Under the pieces are notes generated by a model. That model was not told the origin of the DNA and ran no database searches. It saw only the letters and a program-made list of their open reading frames with translations. A DNA stretch of 64,000 bases from Streptomyces sp. NRRL F-5727 (GTDB taxonomy: Bacteria > Actinomycetota > Actinomycetes > Streptomycetales > Streptomycetaceae): the NCBI RefSeq assembly GCF_000719555.1, contig NZ_JOGX01000029.1:1-64000 (forward strand), read 5' to 3'. Shown here piece after piece: positions 36,037-45,512 of the stretch. Made by a program: the position numbers and the translations under genes. Numbering within the stretch: position 1 is the first letter of the stretch; every line of letters starts with the position of its first letter.

Positions 36037-36369
36037 ATGGGCGGCATGGTGAGACGCAAGAAGGAGAAGAAGAAGCGGCCCGCCTGGGGCACTCCGAAGG
36101 GGATCTTCCTGTTTGCGACGCCGGAAGGCTGGCGCATCAGCGTCCTTACCGAAAGCGGAAATCTCTGCGGGGGGCTGAACGTCCCGATCAACACCGGCCC
36201 GCAAGACGCGCGGGCTGCGGCGGCGGTGATGGTGTCGGAACTCGCGCGCGACTTCCACGACACCGAGGTGGAGGTGAGCTGGGATCCACCCCAGGAGCCT
36301 TGGTCATGGACCGCCCAGGTCACCCTCGCCGCCGAAAGCGACTCACCTTCGCCGGACGCCGAAGACTGA
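36037..36369 (+). CDS. Unknown 110-aa protein, possible IS cargo
   Basis: A lysine-rich start (MVRRKKEKKKRPAWG) is followed by a compact beta-rich sequence (GIFLFATPEGWRISVL, DARAAAAVMVSELARDFH) and an acidic tail. A second ATG three codons in (MVRR) is equally possible. It ends 10 bp before the stop of the convergent transposase gene. No family recognised; cytosolic by appearance. Confidence 0.6.
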   Translation: MGGMVRRKKEKKKRPAWGTPKGIFLFATPEGWRISVLTESGNLCGGLNVPINTGPQDARAAAAVMVSELARDFHDTEVEVSWDPPQEPWSWTAQVTLAAESDSPSPDAED

Positions 36370-36378
36370 ACGGCAAGG

Positions 36379-37974
36379 TCAGGAGTAGAGCAGAACGCGC
36401 TTGCGGAGGAGTTCGAAGCCTGCTCGGCCGAACATCTGGCGCTTGAGCATCTTGATCCGGTTGACATGGCCTTCGACGACCCCGGAGTTCCACGGCTGCG
36501 AGAGTCCGGCAGTGACCGCGTCGAGGTCGCGCTCCAGATACCGGACGAATCGCTGGAGGCTGGGCAGGTCGGCCGCGGCTGCCGCTTCAATCCATGCCGG
36601 CAGTTGGTGGCCTTGCAGCTGGGTCAGCATGTGGGCGAAGGAGCGCACGTGCCCGGCGACGGCGTCCAGTTCGGGACAGTTGGCCAGCACGGCCTTGAGC
36701 TGGAGCCGGTCGCTCTCGGCCAGGGCGTCGGGGTGCGTGAGGATCCAGCGGGTGACGGCGCGGGCGGATGGCGGCCGGGGGCCGACCGGCTGGGGCTTGC
36801 CGCGTAGATTCCGGCTCACATAGGCGCGGACGTTGCCGTAGCCGTCCGGATAGCCCTGTGCCTCGATCTCCTCCCACAGTTTCCAGGCGTTGGTGCAGCC
36901 TTCCTGCCATCGCTGATCGAGGTAGTGCTTGTAGGCGTCGAGCTTGGTGGGGCGGCTTTGCCACTGGCCGGTGAACAGTTGCTCCGGCTCGGTGGCTCGG
37001 GAGAACCGGAGAGCAGTGTTGAGCCCATGCCGAGCCGCCGGGCGATGGACCGCTTGCTGTGACCGGCGGCCAGGAGCGCGTGGACGGTGGCGTGCTTGGC
37101 GCGGGTGCGTTCGGCGAATCGGTGGCCCGTTGGCCACGGCGAGGCCGTGGGCGATTCCGGCGCCTGGGTTGGCTCCTGCGGTGATTCAGGTGCAGGCGCC
37201 GGAGGCAGGCGCGGTGCCGGTAGACGCACTTCTCGGCGGCTTCGCCGAGGTTGTGCCAGAGGTGCCATCGGACGGCGATCGGAGTGCTTGGGGTGCGCCG
37301 CGGGTGGCGCCCTCGGCGTAGAAGAGGGCGCGGTCCCGGCAAATGATCTCGATCCCGGGTCGCTCGGACAGCCAGGCCGCGAGGGTGTCCGCCTCCCGGT
37401 CCGGCAGGAGGTCCACCGGTCGGCGTGTCTCGACGTCAACGAGGATGGTTCCGTAGATCCGGCCCTTGCGCTGAGCGTATTCGTCGACGCCGAGCACGCG
37501 GGGCGTGGCGGTGGGCGGATCGGGCAGCGAAGTGATCAGCCTCAGCAGGGTGTTTCGACTGACTCGGACTCCGAAGGCGTCCGACATTCGGGCGCCGGCC
37601 CGTCCCGCGAGCGCGAGACCGACCGAGACGAGCGTCGCTCGCAGCCGTTCCGTCCGGCGAGCGAATCGGCGGGTGAGGCCGGGCACCTGCTCGACAAACG
37701 TCTTACGCAGGTAGGAGCCCTCCGCGCAGACGAACCGGCACACCCGCAACGACATGACGACGAGCTTGCCCGACGTGGGTAGATCTCGGGGAAAGCGCAG
37801 GTAAGAGCCGTGTATTCGACTCGACCAGCAGCCGCAGCCCGGACAGGCCGCCCGCCTGGTCGTGGACCTGGCCTCCACTCTTACGACAGTGTCAGTCACG
37901 TGGACCGACTCCACCGACATGTTCTCCACCGCCCCGAACAGCAGCTCTTCCAGCTGCGGTCGCACGTTGTTCAC
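36379..37974 (-). pseudogene. ISL3-family transposase, frameshifted
   Basis: The N-terminal part has the ISL3 zinc-ribbon-like region ([29 protein letters not shown]) and the first catalytic motif [19 protein letters not shown]. The second Asp is in [16 protein letters not shown]. The middle frame shows [16 protein letters not shown], another the helix-turn-helix HALLAAGHSKRSIARRLGM, and the last frame from about 37030 has the final Glu motif SGVVEGHVNRIKMLKRQMFG. At least three frames are needed, so the enzyme is inactive unless the reads are wrong. All three DDE residues are still visible. Confidence 0.82.
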
Positions 37975-38176
37975 GGCGCAGAACTGTCGACGCCATCACC
38001 CTCGGGCAGGTCGATTTTCGGGCGATGTCACTCGCCGTCGAACGACGACCAATCGTCACGCTGCGTACGCGACCACAAGAAGTGGACCAGAACCAGATGA
38101 GTTTCTGGCACAGGTCTTGGGGCGTCGTCACGGAGGGTGACGTGTCGTTCGATTGGGGGCGCGGGTCCCGGTCCCG

Positions 38177-38587
38177 TCAGCGATACCGGATTCTGGTCCA
38201 CCACCAGCCGAACACCGCCAACTCGATGTTATTCGGGTCGGGCAGGGTGCGGCGCTCGAGTTCCTCATCGATGCGTGTGATCAGTCGGCCCAAGTCTCGT
38301 TGTGCTCCGGGAGGAAGGTGCCGCATCGCCCACTCGAGGTCATCACGGGCATCTCCCACCCCGGGCGATTCGAACTCGGAGGCGTCCAGGTAGCGTCCCG
38401 GCTGCTTAAGGGCTCGCTCGAAACAGGAGAGCGCATTGGCGACCGCGTTGGGCCACATCTCCTGGTCTTCGACCCGGCGGATCGCTGCACGAGTCCGCGC
38501 GGATACACCGCGGACTCTCAGGACCGAACACTGCCATCGTGGCCGCCACCGCTCTGCGCGGACGGCCTTGGGACGCCTACGCGGCAT
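38177..38587 (-). CDS. Unknown 136-aa protein, possible IS cargo
   Basis: The first 40 residues are arginine-rich and may be untranslated leader; the well-conserved-looking part begins at MWPNAVANALSCFERAL. It continues RYLDASEFESPGVGDARDDL, WAMRHLPPGAQRDLGRLITR and ends AVFGWWWTRIRYR. I recall similar short proteins in Streptomyces genomes but know no function. The start is therefore uncertain between 38587 and about 38458. No membrane segment or signal peptide. Confidence 0.6.
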   Translation of the reverse strand: MPRRRPKAVRAERWRPRWQCSVLRVRGVSARTRAAIRRVEDQEMWPNAVANALSCFERALKQPGRYLDASEFESPGVGDARDDLEWAMRHLPPGAQRDLGRLITRIDEELERRTLPDPNNIELAVFGWWWTRIRYR

Positions 38588-38707
38588 CGCCCTTTCGGAT
38601 CAACATGAGGCCATCCTGCCACGGGTGGGCGGCTGCCCGCGCAGTGTTACTGGAGCAGGATCATCTTGCTGATGCCGATCCCGAATTTCCCTCAGAGCTA
38701 CTCTTCG

Positions 38708-38740
38708 CCCCAGTTGGTTCACGGAGTGAACCAACTGGGG
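38708..38740. terminator. Perfect 14-bp hairpin
   Basis: Arms 38708-38721 and 38727-38740 with a 5-nt loop. It lies between two divergent small genes inside the 38101 unit, so it may instead be an operator-like dyad. There is no T-run. Confidence 0.4.
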
Positions 38741-38814
38741 AACGTGGGTAGCGAGAGCCGGCGTGACACTGCTGCTCTTCGACTGGTGTCAGAGCCGTGG
38801 GGAATGATCGGGCC

Positions 38815-39188
38815 ATGCTGCAAGCGAGAGACGAGCACGGTCGTCAGGTGAGGAATCCGGGGCCCACGGACCTGAGCCGGATGGTGGCGAACTCAGCCGG
38901 GGCAACGCCTTCGTGATCGTCGAGCAAGTCGACGATGAGGCGACCGGCGATTGGTATGTGCAGGTATGGCTGAGGGATGACAACACCTATCAGCTGGAAT
39001 TCCGTGACGGGACGGCGGCAGAGCACTACCAGACCCGGACGATCTCCCAGGAAAAGGTGATCGTCGCCCTGAGCGGCTGGGCCAAGGAGCGCCCGGGCTG
39101 GAAGGTCGCCTTCATGTGGAACAACATTGGCGCCTCGTTCGAAACGCCGACTGACCCTGCCGCCGTCTGTGGCCGACAGGGTCAGTGA
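38815..39188 (+). pseudogene. Small unknown gene with a one-base deletion
   Basis: The start ATG 38815 gives MLQARDEHGRQVRNPGPTDL and SRMVAN, after which the frame ends early. Shifting by one base at 38892/38893 gives RGNAFVIVEQVDDEATGDW and an uninterrupted 90-residue continuation (YVQVWLRDDNTYQLEFRDG, KVIVALSGWAKERPGWK, MWNNIGASFE). Alternatively GTG 38913 may be used as the start of a 91-aa protein. The repaired product would be about 123 residues. It looks like a compact alpha/beta protein of the immunity-protein type; no family is certain. Confidence 0.55.
39150..39186 (+). terminator. Hairpin overlapping the stop of the small gene
   Basis: ACTGACCCTG (39150-39159) and CAGGGTCAGT (39177-39186) are perfectly complementary, with a 17-nt loop containing a further partial dyad. 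It ends at the TGA of the small gene, as expected for a terminator. Confidence 0.5.
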
Positions 39189-39199
39189 CGTGCGGTCGC

Positions 39200-39361
39200 T
39201 CAGCTGAGGCGCATGAGGATGACGTCCTGACACGCAGCCCCGGCCGCGCGGCCTCTCGCCATCACCTCGACCGTGCCGAACGCGGCCGTAACCGCCTCGA
39301 CATCCACCTCGTCGATCCCCTCGAACACCAGTGAGCCCCAGAACGGTGTATCGGTCTGCAT
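39200..39361 (-). pseudogene. N-terminal fragment of an ISL3-family transposase
   Basis: The minus strand reads SLVFEGIDEVDVEAVTAAFG, then TVEVMARGRAAGAACQD. This is the start region of one Streptomyces ISL3 transposase subgroup, just before its CxxC zinc ribbon. It then stops. The matching IS end lies upstream at 39537 in the correct orientation, about 175 bp before the start. Confidence 0.65.
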
Positions 39362-39619
39362 GACCAGCACCATCACCGTCCACAACCGACCGCAGCAGCG
39401 ATCGGCAGACACCTGACGGAGCGTCAATTCTGTCCGCGGGGCGACAAGGCGTACGCCGTCTCACACGAACCCGTCTCCTCACAACCGAACGTCGAGGTAA
39501 CGCTCCGCGACGACTCCCCAAGATCTGTGCCAGAACCCAAAACTCGTCGATGTTGATCACTGCATCCCGGGTCCCGGGTCACACGCCTCCCGGCCTCCTC
39601 GACAAACGACTCCCCAAGC

Positions 39620-40100
39620 AGTAGTCATAGCCACCACCGTCACCACCGGTCACGTACTGAAGCGGAAGTACTTCCAGGAGGACTGCTTCGCCCGCCGCGA
39701 GGAGCTGGTCCACGGCATCGACATCACACCAGACCGCTTCGAAACGTACCTCCGCGACGAGCTGGGCCTCCAGGTACGAGCCATGCCCCCCTTTCCAAAG
39801 CCGCTACGACGTCCAGCGCGAGTCCATGCGCACAGGCCACATCTACGGAATCTTCCTCGACCGCTGCGCGCTGCTCGCAGCACCGAGGTGGTCCTCTCCC
39901 AGTGCGAGCTGGAGTACCTGCTCTCCCGCGGTGTGCTGCAACGGGACCGCGACGAGACCCTGAGTGAGATGCGCCGGATCGACACCTGGCTGAGCTCTCG
40001 CCTCGGCGCCCGAGGCCGGGCGACCGAGCACACCTGCTACTCCAAGAGGAGTGTCCTCCTCGAAGCGGTCACGGCTCGCCCTGATCTCACCAGTGCCTGA
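39620..40100 (+). pseudogene. Unknown gene, 5'-truncated and with two frameshifts
   Basis: Good coding sequence appears in three successive frames: HVLKRKYFQEDCFARREELV and ITPDRFETYLRDELGLQVRA; then SRYDVQRESMRTGHIYGIFL and DRCALLAA; then EVVLSQCELEYLLSRGVLQR and RRIDTWLSSRLGARGRATEH. The stop is at 40098-40100. The pattern suggests one protein of about 165 residues or more, with the N-terminus lost. I do not recognise the family. It lies upstream of, and in the same direction as, the ABC exporter. Confidence 0.5.
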
Positions 40101-40358
40101 TCGGCACCCGGTCGCACATCCGATCCCGCTCCTCCCGACGCATTCGTCTTCGCCCCTCGGGGCACCGACCTTCGGCGTTTCGGACAACTTGCCTCCTCTG
40201 CAACCCTGTTGCCTGAGGCGGGTCGATGCATCCCCCACACTCCGACACGCGCTGATTTCCGGGGATCCGACAGCGACCGAAAAACACCAGTTCGAAATTC
40301 ATGGCGGGGTCGTTGAGCTTCCCGACCGCACCGGACGACCGTGCAGGAGGACCCACCG

Positions 40359-42248
40359 TTGATCCCGACCCCCGTGACCGAGCAGCAGAGATCGACGCCG
40401 CCTCCGCCCCCGCCGGCGGAGATCACGTACATCGGGCAGTACTCAGTCAACCCCCTCGCCGAGGTCTCGTTCCGGCGCATGTGCGCGCAGATCCCCGCCG
40501 TCCTGGGCCGGATCGCGAGGCTGTCGTGGCGGACCGACCGGCGTGCCGTGCAGCTGCTTCTCGGCTGTCAGCTGGTCACCGGGGTCTCGGCAGCAGTGCT
40601 GCTGACCGCCACCGCCCGCGCCATGGGGCCGGTACTCGGGTCCGGGTCCGCCGGGGACCGACTGCGTGGCGCGCTCCCGGCACTGCTGGTGGTGGCACTC
40701 GCCGCGGCACTGGCACGCACCGCCGGCGTGGTGGCGGCGTACGCGGAGCGGCGGATCACGCCGCTGCTGACGACGGAGACGGACTCGGCGCTCGTCGAGG
40801 CGGTGTGCCGAGTGGAGGCCGTGGCATACGCGGAGGACGGCTTCTCCGACCGGCGCGAGGCGGCCGAGATGGGGGTGACGCGTACCCACGTCATGGTGGC
40901 CGACGCGCAGCGGTTCGTGTCAGCGCTGATCCGCATGGTCACCGCCGGGGGCGTGCTGTCGGTGCTGAATCCCCTGCTGGTCCCGCTGCTCCTGCTCGCC
41001 GTCCTGCCCGCCGGTGTCGGGGCCGTGCTGAGCGCCCGGGTCGACTACCAGATTCACTACGGCAACATCGCCGACCGCAACGTGCGCGGCATGATGCGCT
41101 GGTGGGCGACCGAGTCCAAGTACAGCGACGAGGTCCGCGCGAACTCCATGAGCGACTACCTCGTCTACTGGTACCGGGCCCTGTCCGACCGCTGTGACCG
41201 GCGCACCCTGGCCGCCGCGCCGCGGACCCTGCGCATCGGCATGCTGTCGGCGCTGGCCGGGGGCGTCTTCCTCGTGGCGACGTGGGGGGCTCTGGCGTGG
41301 CTCGCGGTCTCCGGCCGGATCGACCTGGCGGTCGCGGCGACGGCCGTGATCGCCGTGCAGACCACACTCGCCGCCCTGTCCCAGGTCGTCATCGGCGCCG
41401 CCGCGGTCTTCCACACCAGCCTGTACCTCGGCGACATGCAGTCCTTCCTCGACGACGCCGCCGAACGGGCCCCCAAGCGTGGTCCCCATCGTGTGGCCGC
41501 ACCGGTCGACGAGATCCGCCTGGACGAGGTCGTCTACCAGTACCCGGGCAAGGACAGGCCCGCCGTCGACGGCGTCTCGCTGACCCTGCGGCGCGGCCAG
41601 ATCCTTGCCATCGTGGGGGCGAACGGCTCGGGGAAGAGCACCCTGACCCGACTGCTGACCGGGGTCTACCTGGCGGACAAGGGAACGGTCTCGTGGAACG
41701 GCACCGACCTTGCCGAGGCGGACCCCGCCACCGTGTGGGCGCGGACCGGCCTGGTCCCGCAGATCTTCGGGCAGTGGCCGCTGCGCCTGCGCGAGAATGT
41801 GACCCTTGGTCAACCGCACAGCTACGAGGACGCACCGGTATGGGAGGCGATCGACGCGGTCGGTCTGCGTGCCGCCGTCGACGAGCTCCCCGCCGGTCTC
41901 GACACCCTCCTGGCCCGGGACATCTTCGGCGGGACGGAACTCTCCGGCGGTCAGTGGCAGCGTATCGCCTGCTCCAGAGCCCTCTACCGCCGGCCCGAAC
42001 TGCTGATCCTCGACGAACCAACCTCCCAGATGGACCCGCGCGGCGAGCACCAGATCTTCGAGCAGATCAAGGCCATCTCCGCCGACCGCATCACGATCGT
42101 GGTCACCCACCGTCTGGAGAACACGCGGATCGCCGACCACATCATCGTCATGGAGCACGGACGGATCACCGAGCAGGGCCGGTACGACGACCTCGCCCAC
42201 GGCGCCGGTACCTTCGCCGAACTCCTGGAACTCTCCCAGGACCGCTGA
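40359..42248 (+). CDS. ABC exporter (fused membrane and ATPase domains)
   Basis: The protein has 629 residues. TTG 40359 is chosen because a perfect AGGAGG lies eight bases upstream. A proline-rich start (TPPPPPPAE) precedes the membrane domain at about 45-310, with several hydrophobic helices (LLGCQLVTGVSAAVLLTATA, LPALLVVALAAALARTAG, LLVPLLLLAVLPAGVGAVLS). The ATPase domain follows from about 370: Walker A GANGSGKST near residue 420, signature LSGGQ near 528, Walker B LLILDEPTSQMDP near 548 and the switch histidine in VVTHRLENTR. It probably works as a homodimer exporting a peptide or small molecule. The truncated methyltransferase downstream suggests the remains of a small biosynthetic cluster. 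Confidence 0.85.
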   Translation: MIPTPVTEQQRSTPPPPPPAEITYIGQYSVNPLAEVSFRRMCAQIPAVLGRIARLSWRTDRRAVQLLLGCQLVTGVSAAVLLTATARAMGPVLGSGSAGDRLRGALPALLVVALAAALARTAGVVAAYAERRITPLLTTETDSALVEAVCRVEAVAYAEDGFSDRREAAEMGVTRTHVMVADAQRFVSALIRMVTAGGVLSVLNPLLVPLLLLAVLPAGVGAVLSARVDYQIHYGNIADRNVRGMMRWWATESKYSDEVRANSMSDYLVYWYRALSDRCDRRTLAAAPRTLRIGMLSALAGGVFLVATWGALAWLAVSGRIDLAVAATAVIAVQTTLAALSQVVIGAAAVFHTSLYLGDMQSFLDDAAERAPKRGPHRVAAPVDEIRLDEVVYQYPGKDRPAVDGVSLTLRRGQILAIVGANGSGKSTLTRLLTGVYLADKGTVSWNGTDLAEADPATVWARTGLVPQIFGQWPLRLRENVTLGQPHSYEDAPVWEAIDAVGLRAAVDELPAGLDTLLARDIFGGTELSGGQWQRIACSRALYRRPELLILDEPTSQMDPRGEHQIFEQIKAISADRITIVVTHRLENTRIADHIIVMEHGRITEQGRYDDLAHGAGTFAELLELSQDR

Positions 42249-42256
42249 CCGCCCGC

Positions 42257-42284
42257 CCCGCCCCGCCCCTGCCACCTGGCAGGG
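42257..42284 (+). terminator. Hairpin after the ABC exporter gene
   Basis: Arms 42257-42269 and 42272-42284 form a 12-13-bp GC-rich stem with a 4-nt effective loop, starting 9 bp after the stop codon. A ribosome site for the next frame follows directly, so read-through may be partial. Confidence 0.6.
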
Positions 42285-42307
42285 GCGGGCACCATCAAGG
42301 AGAGCCC

Positions 42308-42423
42308 GTGCCTCCACTCCTCACCTGCATTCCGCGACGGAGGCCAAGCTGCTCGCGACGGGCTGGCCCGTCGTGCGGACCGCAGATCTCGACGTCCTGC
42401 GCTGCCAAACCCTCCTCACCTGA
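42308..42423 (+). pseudogene. Short decayed gene between exporter and methyltransferase
   Basis: A GTG at 42308 follows AAGGAG, a good ribosome site, but its frame reads as low-quality sequence. In another frame the segment HSATEAKLLATGWPVVRTAD, LDVLRCQTLLT and stop (42421-42423) has clear coding character. The simplest reading is a small gene or gene remnant with a frameshift or deletion in its first codons. Function unknown. Confidence 0.35.
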
Positions 42424-42455
42424 CCATCCGCCCCACGAACGGAAGGAAGTACCTC

Positions 42456-42802
42456 GTGCCGGACGTCGAGAAGGACATCGGCGAGATCTGGACCCTCTAC
42501 GGCCATCATCAGCTCGGCCGGGCCTTCGACCTGCCGGAACTGGACGGCTGGGCCTGGGACATCCCGCAGGCCGGCCCCGGCATCGACGCCTTCGGTGACG
42601 TGGCCGGCCTTCGCGTCCTGGACCTGAGAGCCGGGGTCGGCCGGCATGCGGCCCGTCTCGCGGCTCTCGGCGCCGACACTCCACCACCGTCCACGCCTCC
42701 CCCACGCAGCACCAGCGCGCCCTCGACCGCTACCCCGACACCCCCGGCCTGCGCCTGGTGTGCGCCGACGCCGTCGACCAGCTACGGGAAGGCGACCCGT
42801 AA
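42456..42802 (+). pseudogene. SAM-dependent methyltransferase, truncated by IS110 and frameshifted
   Basis: GTG 42456 follows GGAAGGAAG. The product starts EKDIGEIWTLYGHHQLGRAF and reaches the SAM-binding motif I as LRVLDLRAGVGRHAARLAAL; the usual LDLGxGxG motif has Arg in place of its first Gly. After a frameshift near 42680 the next motifs appear (TVHASPTQHQRALDRYP, GLRLVCADAVDQLREGD). It ends at TAA 42800-42802, exactly where IS110 sequence begins. About half of a class I methyltransferase is missing. Confidence 0.72.
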
Positions 42803-43660
42803 CGATGCCTCACACGCTGCGGGCGATCGACGGCGAGGGCGAGACGATCGCCGAGCTGGAGATGATCGTCGGCTTCGACGACGACCTGGCCGGCGAAGCG
42901 ACCAGGGTCGCGAACCGGCTGCACGGCCTGCTGACCCAGATCCATCCGTCGCTGGAAAGGGTGCTGTGGCCGCGGTTGCAGCACCCGGCCGTCCTCACGC
43001 TGCTGGAACGGTTCGGGTCACCGGCCCAGATCCGCAAAGCCGGACGGCGGCGGCTGGTCACCCTGCTGAGGCCGAAGGGGCCGCGGATGGCCGAGCGGCT
43101 GGTCGAGGAGATCTTCGCCGCCCTGGACGAGCAGACCGTGACGGTCCCGGGCACCGGAGGCGGCCGCGCTGATCGTCCCGAGCCTGGCCGCATCCCTGAC
43201 TGCCGTGCTCGACCAGCGCAGGCTTTTGGCCGGGCGGATCGAGGAACTGCTGGAGGCCCACCCTCTTTCGAAGGTCCTGACCTCGATGCCGGGCATCGGC
43301 GTCAGGACCGGAGCCCGGATCCTGATCGAGGTCGGTGACGGCAGCACCTTCCCGACCGCCGGCCACCTCGCCGCTTACGCGGGTCTCGCCCCGGCGACCC
43401 GGAGCTCGGGCTCATCGATCCGCGGTGAACAGCCCTCCAGGAGAGGAAACAAGCAGCTCAAACGAGCGTTCTTCCTCTCCGCGTTCGCCGCCCTGGGCGA
43501 CCCGGCATCCCGGGCCTACTACGACAAGAAGATCGCCCAGGGCAAGCACCACACCAGGCCCTGCTCTGCCTCGCCCGACGACGGGCCGACGTCCTTTTCG
43601 CGATGCTCCGCCGCAGCCGGTCCGGGCCGTCGCGCCGCAGACCTAGACCATGGTCAAGAG
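42803..43660 (+). pseudogene. IS110-family transposase, 5'-truncated and frameshifted
   Basis: The sequence covers the linker (AELEMIVGFDDDLAGEATRV, LLTQIHPSLERVL) and the C-terminal Transposase_20 domain (LTSMPGIGVRTGARILIEVG, LAAYAGLAPATRSSGSSIRG, RRGNKQLKRAFFLSAFAALG). The N-terminal RuvC-like DEDD domain is absent. The frame changes near 43165 and again near 43560 (then ALLCLARRRADVLFAMLR). The fragment abuts the methyltransferase remnant on its left. Confidence 0.8.
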
Positions 43661-44077
43661 GTGGTCCGTGGGGCTGTAGTCGATCTTCCAGTCGGCATAG
43701 ACCCCGCAGAATCCGTCTTTGATGCACCGCAGGCCCACGGTCACCCAGCGGACCGATCCATCGTCGCCGAGTGAGAACGCGACCGCGGCCTCGAACTCCT
43801 CGCTCCCGCAGGGGCAGCCGGCCGCACCGGGCTCGTCGTCCTCCCAGGACTCCTCGTTCCAGTACTCCTCGCTGTCCGCGATGAACGCGCGGCTGCTGCA
43901 GCCAGAGCACTCCCGTTCCACACCGGACGCATTGACCAACACGAAGAACACGCGGCCGCCGCATCCACACACGGAAGGAGCGATCTTCACCGGGCGGCCG
44001 TCAACCGCACCCCGCAGGAACGCCGCGAGCTCCGCGGGGACGCCCTCACCAACCTGGTCATCAGCATGCACGGACAC
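43643..44077 (-). CDS. Unknown 144-aa zinc-binding protein
   Basis: Cysteines occur in zinc-ribbon-like groups: VCGCGGRVF with ECSGCSSRAF, and GCPCGSEEFEAAVAF with LRCIKDGFCGVY. A strongly acidic linker (DSEEYWNEESWEDDEPG) joins the two halves. It ends DWKIDYSPTDHLLTMV. I recall similar short Streptomyces proteins of unknown function. The 3' end overlaps the tail of the IS110 fragment on the opposite strand by 18 bp, so the last few residues could be altered. Confidence 0.65.
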   Translation of the reverse strand: MSVHADDQVGEGVPAELAAFLRGAVDGRPVKIAPSVCGCGGRVFFVLVNASGVERECSGCSSRAFIADSEEYWNEESWEDDEPGAAGCPCGSEEFEAAVAFSLGDDGSVRWVTVGLRCIKDGFCGVYADWKIDYSPTDHLLTMV

Positions 44078-44268
44078 ATCGTTCCAGACGCCCCGAGCTC
44101 ACACCCGACCAGCTTGACCAAAGACTTGGGCCCCCCGCGACAGAGCAGCCCCGGCGCCCATCGAGGAGCTTGGCCCCTGACGCCTCTCGAGGCCGGGAGG
44201 GCGTACGGCAAGCAGGGCCCGGTGGATCCCTTCGCAGGGTCCTGCTGTCCGTCATTCCCTTCGGTCGG

Positions 44269-44973
44269 TCAGACAGAGGGGCGCCGCCTGGTGCCGCCGC
44301 CGCTGCCGTTGCCGCTGCCGTTCAGCGGGATCAGGCTCTCCAGGTGAGCGCCTTTGACCCAGGAGCCCAGCAGGTCGCGGTGCAGGGCCACGATGTCCTG
44401 GCGCAGTGCCAGGCCGAGTGCGTCCCTCGTGAAGGCGTGGCCAGTGGTGACGAACAGGGCGACGTCTGCTCTGTGCTCGAGGCGGGCGGTACCGACGAAC
44501 TTCTGCATGTCCTGTGAAGGCACTCTCCGGTGCGGAGCGTACTTCTTGCACTGGATGACCAGCTTGCGGCCGTCGGCCAGGTAGCCGACGACGTCGGCGC
44601 CCAGGTCGCCGCTCTTGCCGCTGACGACGACGTCTCTGCAGCCGTCCCGCCGGCACAGCTCCGCGACGTACGTCTCGAACTCCTGCCACGTCAGCGCGTC
44701 GACCTGGGCCATGGACAACTCACGCGCCCGTGCCTCCTCCTGCGCCCGCCACGCCCGGTCCCTGCCGACCGCACGGCGGTGCGCCCGCAGCAGCGCCCAG
44801 CCGGCCCCGCCCAGTACGGCCGCGGCGAGAACGGCGACCAGGACGGGCCACACCATCGACCAGTTCCCGGCAACCCACACCACAGCGATCAGCGCCGCCA
44901 CCGCACCCCAGACCTGCAGCTTCTTGCGGGTCTGCTTCTTCAAGCGCCGGCGCGATCGGCGTGCCGCCATCAC
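44269..44973 (-). CDS. Membrane-anchored Mrr-type restriction endonuclease
   Basis: The protein has 234 residues. A basic N-terminus is followed by two transmembrane helices (VWGAVAALIAVVWVAGN, VWPVLVAVLAAAVLGGAGW). Next come a basic helical linker and the Mrr/Restr_endonuc fold: LTWQEFETYVAEL, then GDLGADVVGYLADGRKLVIQ with QCKKY forming the D-QxK catalytic motif, and QKFVGTARLEHRADVALFVT. Members cleave DNA, often modified or foreign. The membrane anchor with a C-terminal nuclease is a known but less common architecture. It sits in a cluster of conflict-related genes. Confidence 0.8.
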   Translation of the reverse strand: MMAARRSRRRLKKQTRKKLQVWGAVAALIAVVWVAGNWSMVWPVLVAVLAAAVLGGAGWALLRAHRRAVGRDRAWRAQEEARARELSMAQVDALTWQEFETYVAELCRRDGCRDVVVSGKSGDLGADVVGYLADGRKLVIQCKKYAPHRRVPSQDMQKFVGTARLEHRADVALFVTTGHAFTRDALGLALRQDIVALHRDLLGSWVKGAHLESLIPLNGSGNGSGGGTRRRPSV

Positions 44974-45046
44974 TTCCCCGCTCCCTGGGCCTGTGCTCTG
45001 CTGTGCGCGCCGGCGGGTGCTGTCCGGCCCGTGCGTGTACGGGGGC

Positions 45047-45256
45047 TCATCGGCTGGCCTGGGTAACGCTGCCCGCCAGCTGCCCCAGGACGTTCAAAAT
45101 TCCCTCGCCGACGGCGGTGGGGGCGAGCAGGACGCCCAGTGCCAGGACGATGACGACGGTCAGCTTCTCGTCGAAGCGGCTGCGGGCCTCCGTACGCCGC
45201 CGAAGCCGCCAGATGACGACGACTGCGAGCAGCACCGCCATGTTGATGGTTACCAA
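45047..45256 (-). CDS. Small membrane protein (69 aa)
   Basis: TTG 45256 lies nine bases after GGAGG and starts MVTINMAVLLAVVVIWRLRR. Two hydrophobic segments are separated by a charged turn (RRRTEARSRFDEKL): the first at the N-terminus and the second LTVVIVLALGVLLAPTAVG. ATG 45241 is an alternative start. I recall similar short proteins in actinobacterial integrative elements; function unknown. It lies upstream of and in the same direction as the Mrr-type gene. Confidence 0.6.
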   Translation of the reverse strand: MVTINMAVLLAVVVIWRLRRRTEARSRFDEKLTVVIVLALGVLLAPTAVGEGILNVLGQLAGSVTQASR

Positions 45257-45512
45257 CCGCCCCGGCCTCCCCACCGACTGTCCTTCACTCCACGGACGGC
45301 TGGATGCCACCGTCACCTCTTGTCTAGCGGCGGCTTGGCGATGTTGAAGGAGGGTTGCCGATGAATGGCACAAAGCCGTCGGACCTGGCCGAATAGCACA
45401 CGCGGGAACACCGGCGGCTGCCTGATCACCTCGCTGAAACTCGCAGATTGCAGGATCACCGCGGCACCCGAGCAACCCGGACGACTTCAGCATGGCCTTG
45501 TACGCGAGAACG

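Larger units (their letters stand above)
35567..38094. mobile_element. Candidate 2.5-kb ISL3-family element with cargo genes
   Basis: The left end reads GGCTCTGGTCCACTTTCCGT and the right end, reverse-complemented from 38094, reads GGTTCTGGTCCACTTCTTGT. The ends match at about 18 of the first 22 positions. Between them are two small plus-strand genes (35664, 36037) and a minus-strand ISL3-type transposase (36379-37974) that is broken by frameshifts. ISL3 elements can carry passenger genes. I see no matching 8-bp target duplication, so the pairing of these two ends is an inference. Confidence 0.5.
38101..39537. mobile_element. 1.4-kb unit bounded by inverted ISL3-type ends
   Basis: The left end (38101) reads GTTTCTGGCACAGGTCTTGG and the right end, reverse-complemented from 39537, reads GGTTCTGGCACAGATCTTGG. 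Similarity continues inward for about 56 bp (GTCGTC-CGGAG-GT, then TTCG-TTG). The unit starts only 6 bp from the right end of the 35567 element. It contains a 136-aa gene, a frameshifted small gene and an N-terminal fragment of an ISL3 transposase, so it is a cargo-bearing, transposase-deficient derivative. Confidence 0.55.
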
